A stretch of 64,000 bases of DNA, taken from NCBI GenBank assembly GCA_963820415.1, contig CAWFZT010000007.1:62001-126000 (forward strand), written 5' to 3'. Shown one piece after another: positions 8,798 through 17,480 of this stretch; within the stretch, counting starts at the first letter, position 1, and every line of letters begins with the position of its first letter. A program made the translations under genes and the position numbers. The stretch is from CAWFZT01 sp963820415 (GTDB lineage Bacteria; Chloroflexota; Anaerolineae; Anaerolineales; Anaerolineaceae). The notes beneath the pieces were generated by a model. It was not told the DNA's origin, did no database searches, and saw only the letters and a list, made by a program, of their open reading frames with translations.

Positions 8798-10495
8798 TCA
8801 GATAAGTTTTTTTCTTCCCTCTTCAATCTTCGCCCAGGTATCACGTAGCGGAACGGTCAGGTTAAATACCAGTTGACCAGGCTTCGAATCCGGGTCGACA
8901 CAGAAGAACCCTTTACGCTCGAACTGGTAATGATCCCCGATCGACGCGCCGGACAAACTTAACTCGACCTTGCAAGTTTTGAGGATGTGGAGGGAATCCG
9001 GATTGAGATAATCCAGGAAGGTTTTGTCATCTTCTGTTTTATTAGGGTTCGGCACAGTAAAGAGCCGGTCGTACATGCGCACTTCGGCCTCCAGGGCGTT
9101 TTGAGCTGAGACCCAATGGATTGTCCCCTGGACTTTGCGCCCATCCGGGGCGTAACCGCCGCGGGTCTGTGGATCGTAGGTGCAGCGGATTTCTTCGATC
9201 TCACCGGTTTGGGCATTTTTGACGAAATCGACACACTTGATGATGTAACCATAGCGCAGGCGTACTTCCCGTCCCGGAGCCAGGCGGAAATACTTGGGCG
9301 GGGGTGCCTCACGGAAATCGTCCTGGTCGATGTAGATCACCCTGGTGAAGGACACCTTGCGCGTCCCAGCCGAAGGGTCTTCCGGGTTATTGATCGCTTC
9401 AAGCTCTTCGCCCTGACCCTCCGGATAATTTTCGATAACCACTTTAACCGGGTTCAAGACACCCATCACGCGCAGGGCTTTCTTGTTCAAGTCTTCCCGC
9501 ACCATGTATTCAAGCAGGGAGATGTCGATCAGGTTTTCGTTTTTCGCCACGCCCACCGCATCGATGAATTTTCGTACGGCGTCAGAAGTGTAACCTCTCC
9601 GTCGCATAGCCACGAGGGTTGGCATGCGGGGATCATCCCAACCGGCTACGTAACCTTCTTCGACCAGGCGTTTAAGGAAACGTTTGCTTAGAATTGTATA
9701 ATTCAGGTTCAGGCGGGCAAATTCGATCTGGCGTGGATGAGCAATCTCAAGCTCGTTTAAGAACCAGTCGTACAGCGGACGATGGTCTTCGTAGGCCAAG
9801 TCGCACAAAGAATGTGTCACGCCTTCGATTGAGTCGGATTGTCCGTGAGCAAAATCGTACATTGGATAAATCACCCATTTATCGCTGGTGTGATGATGCG
9901 GGGTATGGAGGATCCGGTACATCACCGGATCGCGCATATTGATGTTGCTGGCTGCCATGTCAATTTTCGCCCGCAGAACACAGGCGCCGTCCGGGAAATC
10001 GCCATTTCGCATTCTCTCGAAGAGATCCAGGTTTTCAGTAATGGTCCGGTTGCGATAAGGGCTTTCTTTGCCGGGTTCGGTTAACGTTCCACGGTATTCA
10101 CGGATCTGGTCGGCGCTCAGGTCGTCTACATAGGCTTTGCCTTTTCCGATTAATATAATAGCGAATTGGTAGAGCTGGCCGAAATAATCCGAGGCATAAT
10201 ATTCACGATCCTCCCAGTCAAAGCCCATCCAATGAATGTCCTCCTTAATGGCATCCACGAACTCCACATCTTCTTTTACCGGGTTAGTATCGTCGTAGCG
10301 CAAGCTGCACTTCCCTCCGAAAGCCTCGGCCATGCTAAAGTCGATGGTAAATGCCTTAACATGCCCGATGTGTAAATATCCATTTGGCTCAGGTGGGAAA
10401 CGGGTCTGAACGTGGTCGAATCGCCCGTTTTTCAGGTCTTCTTCGATGGCTTCGCGGATAAAGTTGCTGGGATTAGATGCAAGTTCGTTGGTCAT
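8798..10495 (-). CDS. glnS: Glutaminyl-tRNA synthetase
   Basis: Class I aminoacyl-tRNA synthetase charging tRNA-Gln directly. The class I HIGH motif is in PNGYLHIGHVKAF near residue 40, and the KMSKS equivalent is LSKRF. The C-terminal anticodon-binding beta-barrels are complete, giving 565 residues. The frame stays open to 10528, but the ATG at 10495 has AGGAG 8 nt upstream and gives the family start MTNELASNPSNFI; the extra codons would lie inside the upstream hairpin. The gene follows tRNA-Gln(CUG) on the same strand with a terminator-like hairpin between them. A direct GlnRS means at least this route does not need the GatCAB amidotransferase. Confidence 0.96.
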   Translation of the reverse strand: MTNELASNPSNFIREAIEEDLKNGRFDHVQTRFPPEPNGYLHIGHVKAFTIDFSMAEAFGGKCSLRYDDTNPVKEDVEFVDAIKEDIHWMGFDWEDREYYASDYFGQLYQFAIILIGKGKAYVDDLSADQIREYRGTLTEPGKESPYRNRTITENLDLFERMRNGDFPDGACVLRAKIDMAASNINMRDPVMYRILHTPHHHTSDKWVIYPMYDFAHGQSDSIEGVTHSLCDLAYEDHRPLYDWFLNELEIAHPRQIEFARLNLNYTILSKRFLKRLVEEGYVAGWDDPRMPTLVAMRRRGYTSDAVRKFIDAVGVAKNENLIDISLLEYMVREDLNKKALRVMGVLNPVKVVIENYPEGQGEELEAINNPEDPSAGTRKVSFTRVIYIDQDDFREAPPPKYFRLAPGREVRLRYGYIIKCVDFVKNAQTGEIEEIRCTYDPQTRGGYAPDGRKVQGTIHWVSAQNALEAEVRMYDRLFTVPNPNKTEDDKTFLDYLNPDSLHILKTCKVELSLSGASIGDHYQFERKGFFCVDPDSKPGQLVFNLTVPLRDTWAKIEEGRKKLI

Positions 10496-10518
10496 TTTGA
10501 TGACTCCTGGTTTAGTAA

Positions 10519-10550
10519 GACAAAACACCCTGTTGGTTTCCGCAGGGTGC
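10519..10550 (-). terminator. Intrinsic terminator or attenuator between tRNA-Gln and glnS
   Basis: Read on the minus strand, CACCCTG pairs with CAGGGTG (10526-10549) around a 10-nt loop and is followed by TTTTGTCTT. It lies after tRNA-Gln and 24 nt before the glnS ribosome-binding site, so it can end the tRNA transcript or tune read-through into glnS. Confidence 0.7.
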
Positions 10551-10564
10551 TTTGCTCAATTAGG

Positions 10565-10635
<71 letters not shown>

Positions 10636-10652
10636 CTGAATTAATTTCCATG

Positions 10653-10661
10653 ATTCTACCA
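10653..10661 (-). promoter_or_regulatory. Extended -10 promoter for tRNA-Gln
   Basis: On the minus strand TGGTAGAAT, an extended -10 with one mismatch, lies 17 nt before the mature tRNA 5' end. Confidence 0.45.
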
Positions 10662-10733
10662 TGGTCGTTTTTCGATGTCCAGAGTTTAGACGCTGTCGTA
10701 TCATTCCAATCCACCGATAAAAGGCGGGCTTAT

Positions 10734-10827
10734 GGTTCATTGGGATTTACCGTCGAAAGTCTCCAGATTTTGGGATGTCATGACGTCCCAAAATCTGGTA
10801 GTTCACCACGGCAATTCCCAGAGAACC
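10734..10827. repeat. Palindromic intergenic element, copy 1
   Basis: A 94-nt element with outer arms GGTTCATTGGGATTTACC and (reversed) GGTTCTCTGGGAATTGCC, and a long central palindrome CCAGATTTTGGGATGTCATG with its complement. Four relatives occur in the window, at 19322, 32729, 48157 and, shortened, 61688. Here it lies between tRNA-Gln and the YbaK gene, just upstream of the latter's -10 box (TATAAT, 10862-10867). The whole element can fold as one hairpin on either strand. Confidence 0.9.
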
Positions 10828-10897
10828 GGACTTATTGGGAATTATTGAGCCAGATCAACAGTATAATAGTGACCAAAACAAATCTAAAGGACGAACT

Positions 10898-11377
10898 ATG
10901 AAAGGTAATTTGAGCGCAAGCGCCAGGAAAGTCCAAGAAGCTCTGAATGCGCTTGGGATGCACTGTAGTGTTTTAGAGTTGCCCAATTCGACCCGTACTG
11001 CCAAAGAGGCAGCCCAGGCAGTCGGCTGCGAGGTAGGACAGATAGTCAAATCGATTGTCATGATGGGCCGTACCACTCACAGGCCGGTCATGGTAGTTGC
11101 CAGCGGATCAAACCGAGTTAATGAAGGCAGAATTGGTGAGATTCTCGAAGAGCCTATCGAAAAAGCTGACGCTGAATTTGTTCGTATTCACACCGGATAT
11201 GCGATTGGCGGAGTCCCTCCGGTAGGTTTATCCAGGCAGGTTGTCACTTTCATCGACGAAGATTTGTTGAAATATATCACAGTCTGGGCGGCCGCCGGAA
11301 CTCCGCATGCCGTGTTTGAATTCCATCCGCAGGACCTGCCCCGAATGACCGAGGGTAGGGTGATCTCAATAAAATGA
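10898..11377 (+). CDS. YbaK/EbsC-family aminoacyl-tRNA deacylase
   Basis: Members hydrolyse mischarged aminoacyl-tRNAs in trans (YbaK: Cys-tRNA-Pro; ProX: Ala-tRNA-Pro). The 159-residue domain shows the family pattern: RTAKEAAQAVGCEVGQIVKS, then VASGSNRVNEG, then GYAIGGVPPVG, the last a conserved substrate-pocket loop. I start it at the ATG at 10898, after AAAGGA and downstream of a TATAAT at 10862-10867; an upstream in-frame extension would overlap that promoter. A diverged relative lies at 23795-24265. The exact substrate cannot be told from sequence. Confidence 0.85.
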   Translation: MKGNLSASARKVQEALNALGMHCSVLELPNSTRTAKEAAQAVGCEVGQIVKSIVMMGRTTHRPVMVVASGSNRVNEGRIGEILEEPIEKADAEFVRIHTGYAIGGVPPVGLSRQVVTFIDEDLLKYITVWAAAGTPHAVFEFHPQDLPRMTEGRVISIK

Positions 11378-11397
11378 TCTCAACTAATGCAGAACAG

Positions 11398-12195
11398 TTA
11401 ACGCATCTCTTGCCCGCCTGTGACATTAATTGCTTGTCCTGTCATGTAACTGGCCTGGTCTGATGCCAGGAATACCACAACATTACATACGTCATCATAA
11501 GTGCAGCCGCGTTTCATGGGCACCTGGTCGATATAGCGTTGGCGAACTTCAGCTTCCGTAATACCCAATTTCTTGGCATACTGCTTATACAAAGAATCGA
11601 CCCATAAAGGTGAATCAAGCAAGTTTCCTGGACAAACGCAATTAACTCGGATATTTTCTTCGGCCAGATCTAAAGCGATACTTTGGGTTAATCCGATACC
11701 GCCAAACTTTGAGGCCGCGTAAGCCGAATTTTTAAAACTTCCTTTCTTTCCAGATTTCGAATTAATTTGGATAATTGTTCCGCTTTTCTGTAGTTTCATA
11801 ACTCTCGCAGCATGTTTGGCTACCAGGAAATACCCGAAAAGATTAACGTTCATTACGGCTCGCCATTTTTCGGCTGGAAATTCTGATATCTCCTCCGAAA
11901 TTAAAATCCCGGCATTTGATATTACAATATCCAGGCGCCCGAACTCTGCCACAGTGCGGTCGATCATGGATGAGACCTGGGTTTCATCAGTGACATCCAC
12001 TTTAATTGAAAGCGCTTTTCTTGGATAATCCGAATCGCTCACGATCATTTGTGCGGTGGTTATGGTTGAGTCCTCATTTATATCGGCCACCACAACGTGG
12101 CATCCTTCTTTTGCCAAGTGTAGGCAGATTGCTTGTCCCAATCCTTGCCCTCCACCAGTGACCAGGGCAATCTTTCCTTCTAAATATCGAGCCAT
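11398..12195 (-). CDS. SDR-family sugar-phosphate/polyol dehydrogenase, SrlD-like
   Basis: A 265-residue classical short-chain dehydrogenase. TGGGQGLG near the N terminus binds NAD(P), NAG is present (SNAGI), and the catalytic set is Ser (in NSKSG) with YAASK 13 residues later. The segments GNLLDSP, YAKKLGI, and MKRGCTYDDVCNVVVFLAS with GQAINVTGGQ closely resemble sorbitol-6-phosphate 2-dehydrogenase SrlD, so interconversion of a ketose phosphate and a polyol phosphate is likely. It is the last gene of the seven-gene operon running from 19243, and its ribosome-binding site AAAGGAG is strong. The real substrate is unknown. Confidence 0.8.
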   Translation of the reverse strand: MARYLEGKIALVTGGGQGLGQAICLHLAKEGCHVVVADINEDSTITTAQMIVSDSDYPRKALSIKVDVTDETQVSSMIDRTVAEFGRLDIVISNAGILISEEISEFPAEKWRAVMNVNLFGYFLVAKHAARVMKLQKSGTIIQINSKSGKKGSFKNSAYAASKFGGIGLTQSIALDLAEENIRVNCVCPGNLLDSPLWVDSLYKQYAKKLGITEAEVRQRYIDQVPMKRGCTYDDVCNVVVFLASDQASYMTGQAINVTGGQEMR

Positions 12196-12213
12196 AAGAA
12201 CATCTCCTTTAAT

Positions 12214-13401
12214 TTAATTCCTCAGATTTACTAAACGGATGATTCCTCTTTTCCCATTGATCAACCAATCGGGATCGTCTCTGGCTATTTCTTCGGCCTG
12301 TCCTTCAGCTAGATCGACCAGGATTTCGCCTTTTAACGTTCGTAGAGTCACAAAAGGCGCCGGAAAATAAGAGGTGATTTTTTCCATCGGAATGGTATAA
12401 GGCCAATGGCAATCATCAAGTAATCGCCTGTAATTAACATCACCCTTTAAAATCACTAAATCCGAGGATGCCAATTCGCGGCTTAACTCATCAGGTAATT
12501 TCCGGAACATAAAACAGCTCGTATAAAAAGGATTGGTGATTAGTTTTATACGATTGGCATTTATGTGTTCTATAAGCCGGTTGCCTAAATTACAGGCTGC
12601 CGCTTGGGTCGCATTTTGGAGTCGGTCCACTGTAAATAAAGTATCCTCAATGGTCGCGTCTGATACGAAGAAAGGTGTATCTTTCAAGTGGAATATGATT
12701 TGGTCACAATGAAAATGATTGAGGATGAAATCAGCGGTGGCTAAATCAAAAAGTTGTTCCTTGCCAATATTATCGCAGATCCAATCCAGCCGCTTACAGC
12801 CTTTGGCCAGGATGAACTCAACCTCACTGGTATGGTCAGTCAGAATATGATCATTTTGCTTATGGGCATCAAAAGCATTCTGAACCTGCTCTTTCACAGT
12901 GAAGTTACTTAAATCGGCCCGGTTGCCCCATAAACATGAGTGGAATAAAGCAGAAAACTGTTGTTCCTGAGGAATTTCCGTGTAATGCTGCAGTTCTATT
13001 TCAAACCACGGGATATCTGCTGCTAACGATTTTATTTTCCCCGGGAGAAATGGGTCTTGGTGAAAGGTATCACCAGGCTGGAAATATCCTGTCGCTTCTA
13101 ACAATTTCCTATAAAAATAGGTTTCTGCAAAATACCAGGGAAGTTCGAGCCAGGTTTTCCCGGAGTAATTTAAGACACATTCGTTCCAGACGACTGTATC
13201 TAGGCTTTTTTCAACAATTGGTTTAATTTCTTGGCCGGCAATTTCACTCTTGAATTTATTCAACTTCGCAACAATAGATTCAGGATAATGATGATCTGAA
13301 ATAACTTGGGCAATGATGGTGGGCTTTCTTTCTTGGATGGTTAACCGGGCATAGGAATTTGGGTCTGAAGTCATCAACAAGGGTGGGAATTTATAAATCA
13401 T
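12214..13401 (-). CDS. DUF89/ARMT1-like metal-dependent phosphatase
   Basis: DUF89 proteins are metal-dependent phosphatases; ARMT1-type members act on sugar phosphates such as fructose-1-phosphate and are viewed as damage-control enzymes. Signature blocks here: CLWGNRADLS (about residue 164), the DNIG and ATADFILNHFHCD segments around the metal site, HLKDTPFFVSDA, and ILKGDVNYRRLL. I start at 13401 because GAGGTGG lies just upstream; four more in-frame codons reach 13413. It overlaps the end of the PfkB kinase gene, so translation is coupled. In this operon it could dephosphorylate a dead-end or over-accumulated ketose phosphate. Confidence 0.82.
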   Translation of the reverse strand: MIYKFPPLLMTSDPNSYARLTIQERKPTIIAQVISDHHYPESIVAKLNKFKSEIAGQEIKPIVEKSLDTVVWNECVLNYSGKTWLELPWYFAETYFYRKLLEATGYFQPGDTFHQDPFLPGKIKSLAADIPWFEIELQHYTEIPQEQQFSALFHSCLWGNRADLSNFTVKEQVQNAFDAHKQNDHILTDHTSEVEFILAKGCKRLDWICDNIGKEQLFDLATADFILNHFHCDQIIFHLKDTPFFVSDATIEDTLFTVDRLQNATQAAACNLGNRLIEHINANRIKLITNPFYTSCFMFRKLPDELSRELASSDLVILKGDVNYRRLLDDCHWPYTIPMEKITSYFPAPFVTLRTLKGEILVDLAEGQAEEIARDDPDWLINGKRGIIRLVNLRN

Positions 13402-14323
13402 AGACCACCTCAATCCTACTTACAAAATTCTGAACCTCATTCAAGGTGCCAAAATTTACCCCTTCTTTCATAACAGATGTCGTCCCGCACGCCACGCCCC
13501 AACGTGCTATATCCCTGAGAGTAAACTGATTTACCAACCCAAATAGGACTCCAGCCAGGAGAGCATCACCTGGTCCGACCGGGGTTAATGCATTTACCCG
13601 AGGAGGAATTACCCAAACAGAATTGGTTCTTGTGGACAAAAATAAACCATCCATTCCCAGGGAAAGTGCAACCACCTGAATACCACTTGCAAGAAAATAA
13701 TTGGCAGCTTCCTTGAAATCCTCAATCGTATTTATTTTTCTCCCAAATAATTCTTCTGCTTCTAAACGATTTAGCTTAATCAAGAAAGGGGCAGCTTTTA
13801 TCCCAGATAATAATTCATTTCGGCTTAAATCAAGACAGGCTTTCGCGCCTGCCATTTGTACGATGTTAATTAGTTCTGCATAATAATTCTCAGCAATACC
13901 GGGTGGAAAACTCCCACTGAAGACCCAAAAATCCCCGGCTTTGGCCAGAGATTTTACCCGGTTTAGTAATGCTGTTTGTTCTTTTATGGAAATTAAAGGT
14001 CCAGCCTCGTTCACTTTTATATGGTGGGCGCCACTTGTATCAATGATAACCACACAAGTTCGAGTTTCGCCATCAATGATGTCAAAGTTGGTAGCGATTC
14101 CCAGACATTGGAGATGACGTTCCCCCCACTTTCCCGAATCACCGCCAATGAAACCAAGCGCCTGGCTTTCAACACCCAGGAGCTTCAAAGCTCTGGAAAC
14201 GTTAAAGCCTTTTCCCCCGCAATCCCGGTGCACCTTAACGGCGCGCAGAACAGAATTTAAATCAAGCTGTTCCACCACAAGGGTATGATCAATCCCTGGA
14301 TTGAGAGTTACCGTGTATATCAT
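13391..14323 (-). CDS. PfkB-family sugar kinase, 1-phosphofructokinase/LacC-like
   Basis: A 310-residue ribokinase-fold kinase. It opens with the 1-phosphofructokinase/tagatose-6-phosphate kinase pattern YTVTLNPGIDHTL, then GGKGFNVSRAL (substrate loop), KLNRLEAEELFG, and the second PfkB signature with GPGDALLAGVLFG, whose Asp is the catalytic base. It should phosphorylate a ketose or ketose phosphate to feed the class II aldolase of the same operon. Which hydroxyl and which sugar are not readable from the sequence. It follows the large dehydrogenase gene by 12 nt. Confidence 0.85.
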   Translation of the reverse strand: MIYTVTLNPGIDHTLVVEQLDLNSVLRAVKVHRDCGGKGFNVSRALKLLGVESQALGFIGGDSGKWGERHLQCLGIATNFDIIDGETRTCVVIIDTSGAHHIKVNEAGPLISIKEQTALLNRVKSLAKAGDFWVFSGSFPPGIAENYYAELINIVQMAGAKACLDLSRNELLSGIKAAPFLIKLNRLEAEELFGRKINTIEDFKEAANYFLASGIQVVALSLGMDGLFLSTRTNSVWVIPPRVNALTPVGPGDALLAGVLFGLVNQFTLRDIARWGVACGTTSVMKEGVNFGTLNEVQNFVSRIEVVYDL

Positions 14324-14335
14324 GGATGATTCAAA

Positions 14336-16042
14336 TTAAGGAAGCATAATCCGTAAAAATTCTTCTTCAGCTTGATTTGTCCACTCGCCATCATCTAACA
14401 ATGTATACACGCTGGGCATTTTATCCTTTAATTCCTCAAGAAGGGTTAATGGCATTTCTTTTATATTTGGATAAATTACCACTTTCCCAGCATAGGTTGT
14501 ATTCTTCACCGCCATTAACCCATCTTTTGCGGCGCTCAATGAGCCAATCGCAGCCACTGAGCGGTTTGGCGATAATTGTCCGGCTTCCAATTTACTCAAC
14601 ACCATCTGCATGTCGCTCATTAAAGACGCCGAATGACCAATCACCCTCACATCTTTAAGATAAACATCGCTGAGATCTAACGAAGCCATGGTTCCCCGGG
14701 CGACCCCTGCAAACACATTCATCACCCCGCCCACCGCCAGATGTTGATAAGCATCCGCAATGACAGATGGGAAAGGCACCAACATGATAATATCATCGAA
14801 GCCTTTTTCAAAATAGGGAGCCATGACTTTGGTATATTCATCTTTTTCATTGGGATTCAGGCAAACCCAATCGATCCCTTTGGCTCGCGCTTCGCCTTCG
14901 AACGAATTACATAACTCTCCCAGTCGTAAACCGCTAATATCCGTATTAACCATAGTGGATGGGTTGCCTTCAAATTGAACTGCCCTCTGCACATGCATCC
15001 TTCCCATCGGCCCGCCAGCGCCAACAAACCAGGCCGCCCCACCAACTTTTAACGAAGAACGAACAGGCATCCTCTGGTAGGCATCAGCAACATCCTCATT
15101 AACCGTGCCTACATAAACCCAACGGGAGTAATGGATACGCCCGACATCAACCATCACTTTCCTAAGCATCGGCTGGTTAGCCATAATGGCCATAATCCCA
15201 AAGTGGCTTAATTTCGGACTGACCTGTTCGATCAGGTCAGGATTTGCACCCAGCATCACGATATCATCGACCAATTCGACGGGTAAATTGGATATTTCAG
15301 GCACCTCAATAATTTCTACACCGAATTTATCGGCCCTTTCGGTGAGCCAGGATTGAAAATCTGTTGGTAGGTTGGTTAATAACAATTTTCCCGGGTGCGA
15401 TGTAATACTAAACCCTTCGCTGATCGTGAAAGGTCTTAAATCTCCTGCTCCAATGATCCAGGTCGTGCCTCCCGGTTTCAAACCCGTCCGGTATTTAAGC
15501 CGGTAAGCAGCGACAACGCAAGCCCAAGGTTCAGTCAAGGCGCTTTCTGCATACCCGATGTCTGGACGCAAGGTGATTAAATTATTCCCCAGATCGCTAT
15601 CATAAATGTTGGGACCAATCACTGAATATTGAGATAAACCCCCTTGAAACCAATACCCATAAGCCAGGGCTTTCCCATGCGTGAAGATTTCTGTTTCCAG
15701 AGTTAACCGGTCTCCGAGGTGGTATCGATTACGCAAATTATCCCCAACTCCGATCACCGTCATTGTCACTTCATGCCCCAGAACCACCGGTTCTTTTTGC
15801 ATGTCCCGAAAAATCCTGGGATGGTTTTGGCCTTGGGCAATGACTTTGATATCTGAAAAGCATAGTCCGCAAGCATCGTGACGGATCAAAAGGTCATCCG
15901 GGCCAATCTCTGGGAAAGGAACTTCTAATGGTTTCCCATCCACTCCCATCGATTCAAAGCCAGCGCCATATAAAGGCCATAACCGGTAACTGGTCGGGTA
16001 AGACTGTTTTCCTTGTTTATAATTTGAAAGCTTGTCATTCAT
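14336..16042 (-). CDS. Large zinc-type medium-chain dehydrogenase with two Rossmann-like segments
   Basis: A 568-residue member of the zinc alcohol dehydrogenase superfamily; usual members have about 350 residues. The catalytic N-terminal domain has CGLCFSDIKV (first zinc ligand region) and GHEVTMTVIGVG (about residues 57-110). A first, degenerate nucleotide-binding segment (WIIGAGDLRPF) and a second, better one (GGAAWFVGAGGPMGRMH, about residue 340) follow, as if an insert or duplication had enlarged the cofactor domain. The four-Cys structural zinc loop is missing. Its ribosome-binding site GAGGAG is good. By context it probably oxidises a polyol or polyol phosphate, like L-sorbose-1-phosphate reductases, but the substrate is unknown. 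Confidence 0.7.
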   Translation of the reverse strand: MNDKLSNYKQGKQSYPTSYRLWPLYGAGFESMGVDGKPLEVPFPEIGPDDLLIRHDACGLCFSDIKVIAQGQNHPRIFRDMQKEPVVLGHEVTMTVIGVGDNLRNRYHLGDRLTLETEIFTHGKALAYGYWFQGGLSQYSVIGPNIYDSDLGNNLITLRPDIGYAESALTEPWACVVAAYRLKYRTGLKPGGTTWIIGAGDLRPFTISEGFSITSHPGKLLLTNLPTDFQSWLTERADKFGVEIIEVPEISNLPVELVDDIVMLGANPDLIEQVSPKLSHFGIMAIMANQPMLRKVMVDVGRIHYSRWVYVGTVNEDVADAYQRMPVRSSLKVGGAAWFVGAGGPMGRMHVQRAVQFEGNPSTMVNTDISGLRLGELCNSFEGEARAKGIDWVCLNPNEKDEYTKVMAPYFEKGFDDIIMLVPFPSVIADAYQHLAVGGVMNVFAGVARGTMASLDLSDVYLKDVRVIGHSASLMSDMQMVLSKLEAGQLSPNRSVAAIGSLSAAKDGLMAVKNTTYAGKVVIYPNIKEMPLTLLEELKDKMPSVYTLLDDGEWTNQAEEEFLRIMLP

Positions 16043-16073
16043 AAAATACTCCTCACTATTTATAAAATGTCAG

Positions 16074-17444
16074 TCAATGTTCGAGGAAAAAATCATCCGG
16101 GATCGTCTGGCCGGCCGACCCTTTTTTTGTGACCCGATCCTTTACATATCTCTGCCCTGGCGATCCAGGCATCACTATCTTGCCAAGCCGGGTATAAAAA
16201 GAATTTTTGGCTTTCCTCGAATGCATATTCAATCGAGTCCATTGGCTGTGATATCCCAATCCTAAACTCCGCTGCATGACGGTATGCCCCCAGATAAAAT
16301 ATGCCCCATCCATGAAAAATTGGCGAATAGGGGCTAACTCGGGAGCGTTAAAATCATCCACAAGTTTTTGCCCAAACGTATTCATTTCGGTGCCAATATT
16401 TAAGGGTAAATCCATCTGATTTGCCAGGTCAACGACTTCATACAACTTGGCGAGTTTAATCCGACGTATTTCCGGGTCACTGATATTCCAGTTGCGATCG
16501 GGTATTATATTTAATGCGACTGCCCCCTTGCTAACCAGAATATCGAGCTGCTCTTTCATGGCCTGTTCTCCAGCCGACATCCCATCTAACCAGGCACCAC
16601 ATATAATACCTTCGCAGGCTGTGACAGCTTGATGAAATTGGTCCAACGACGGAAAACTATCTGGTCCTGGCTGCATGTAACCCGGGCCCCCGCGTTTCAT
16701 TAACTTTGTCCTTACCTGATTTTGAAATACAGGTGGATCCTGGTAAAGCTTCCAAACTCTTTCTTCGGTTAAAGATAATTTACCAGCCCAAAATTGAATA
16801 GGATTTTTTTCTTTTTTTTCAGCTTTAGCCAGATAGGCTGCTAATATATGGCGTTCAGTCGCATTGCCAGCTGGGGTCAATGGCAAGACATCATCCCGGT
16901 AGCTGACCTCGAGTGGATCGAGAAATGAATTCAAGCGCCGGATCATCTCCTGGTTTCTCGCCGCCGACCTTTTCTGCATATCCGACAGGATAGCTGCTCC
17001 TGGTTCAGGCGCGGCATCTTTCGTCAGGCCTATCCCCATGTGGTAATAAACCCCCGGCTCACCTGGCGAATTTAATTCTCTTGTAGAAAATTCAGGAAAA
17101 AAAACTCTGGATTCAATGGCTGCACTGCTTCTCACCCCTACCAGATCGCAGGCGTCCAGGAATTCTTCAACCCCATTTAAAACATCAAAATCTACTTTCC
17201 CAATTAACCGGTAACCATTCTTTTTTGCCAGCCAGGCCAGACCGCTCGGAGAATAACCATAGGCGTTGAATGAAAAAAAGGTATGGCAGTGCATGTTTGC
17301 GATATCCGTGACACCCTCTATGGTTATTTCTCCGGACTCGGTTAGCGCAACCAGGGTCGCCAAAGCCTTCCGCCTGACTTCTGGATCGAATTGATTTAAT
17401 TGTTGCTCCAACACTCGTTGATGTTCTTTATCTGATTTTGCCAT
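16074..17444 (-). CDS. PHP-like metal-dependent hydrolase of unknown substrate
   Basis: A 456-residue protein. After an N-terminal helical part, residues 48-58 read ANMHCHTFFSF, the metal-binding H-x-H-T-x-x-S-x start of PHP-domain phosphoesterases, followed by GYSPSGLAWLAKKNGY, as in the first PHP helix. Further conserved-looking polar residues occur in SAAIESRVFFPEF, NIIPDRNWN and LNIGTEMNTFGQK. The region FIWGHTVMQRS near the C terminus could give the last His. PHP enzymes include histidinol-phosphatase and sugar-phosphate phosphatases. Its place inside a sugar operon suggests hydrolysis of a phosphorylated or lactone/ester sugar. Function unproven. Confidence 0.65.
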   Translation of the reverse strand: MAKSDKEHQRVLEQQLNQFDPEVRRKALATLVALTESGEITIEGVTDIANMHCHTFFSFNAYGYSPSGLAWLAKKNGYRLIGKVDFDVLNGVEEFLDACDLVGVRSSAAIESRVFFPEFSTRELNSPGEPGVYYHMGIGLTKDAAPEPGAAILSDMQKRSAARNQEMIRRLNSFLDPLEVSYRDDVLPLTPAGNATERHILAAYLAKAEKKEKNPIQFWAGKLSLTEERVWKLYQDPPVFQNQVRTKLMKRGGPGYMQPGPDSFPSLDQFHQAVTACEGIICGAWLDGMSAGEQAMKEQLDILVSKGAVALNIIPDRNWNISDPEIRRIKLAKLYEVVDLANQMDLPLNIGTEMNTFGQKLVDDFNAPELAPIRQFFMDGAYFIWGHTVMQRSLGLGYHSQWTRLNMHSRKAKNSFYTRLGKIVMPGSPGQRYVKDRVTKKGSAGQTIPDDFFLEH

Positions 17445-17480
17445 GCTTCTTTCCCTGGGAAATTTTTTATTTTTAATCGA

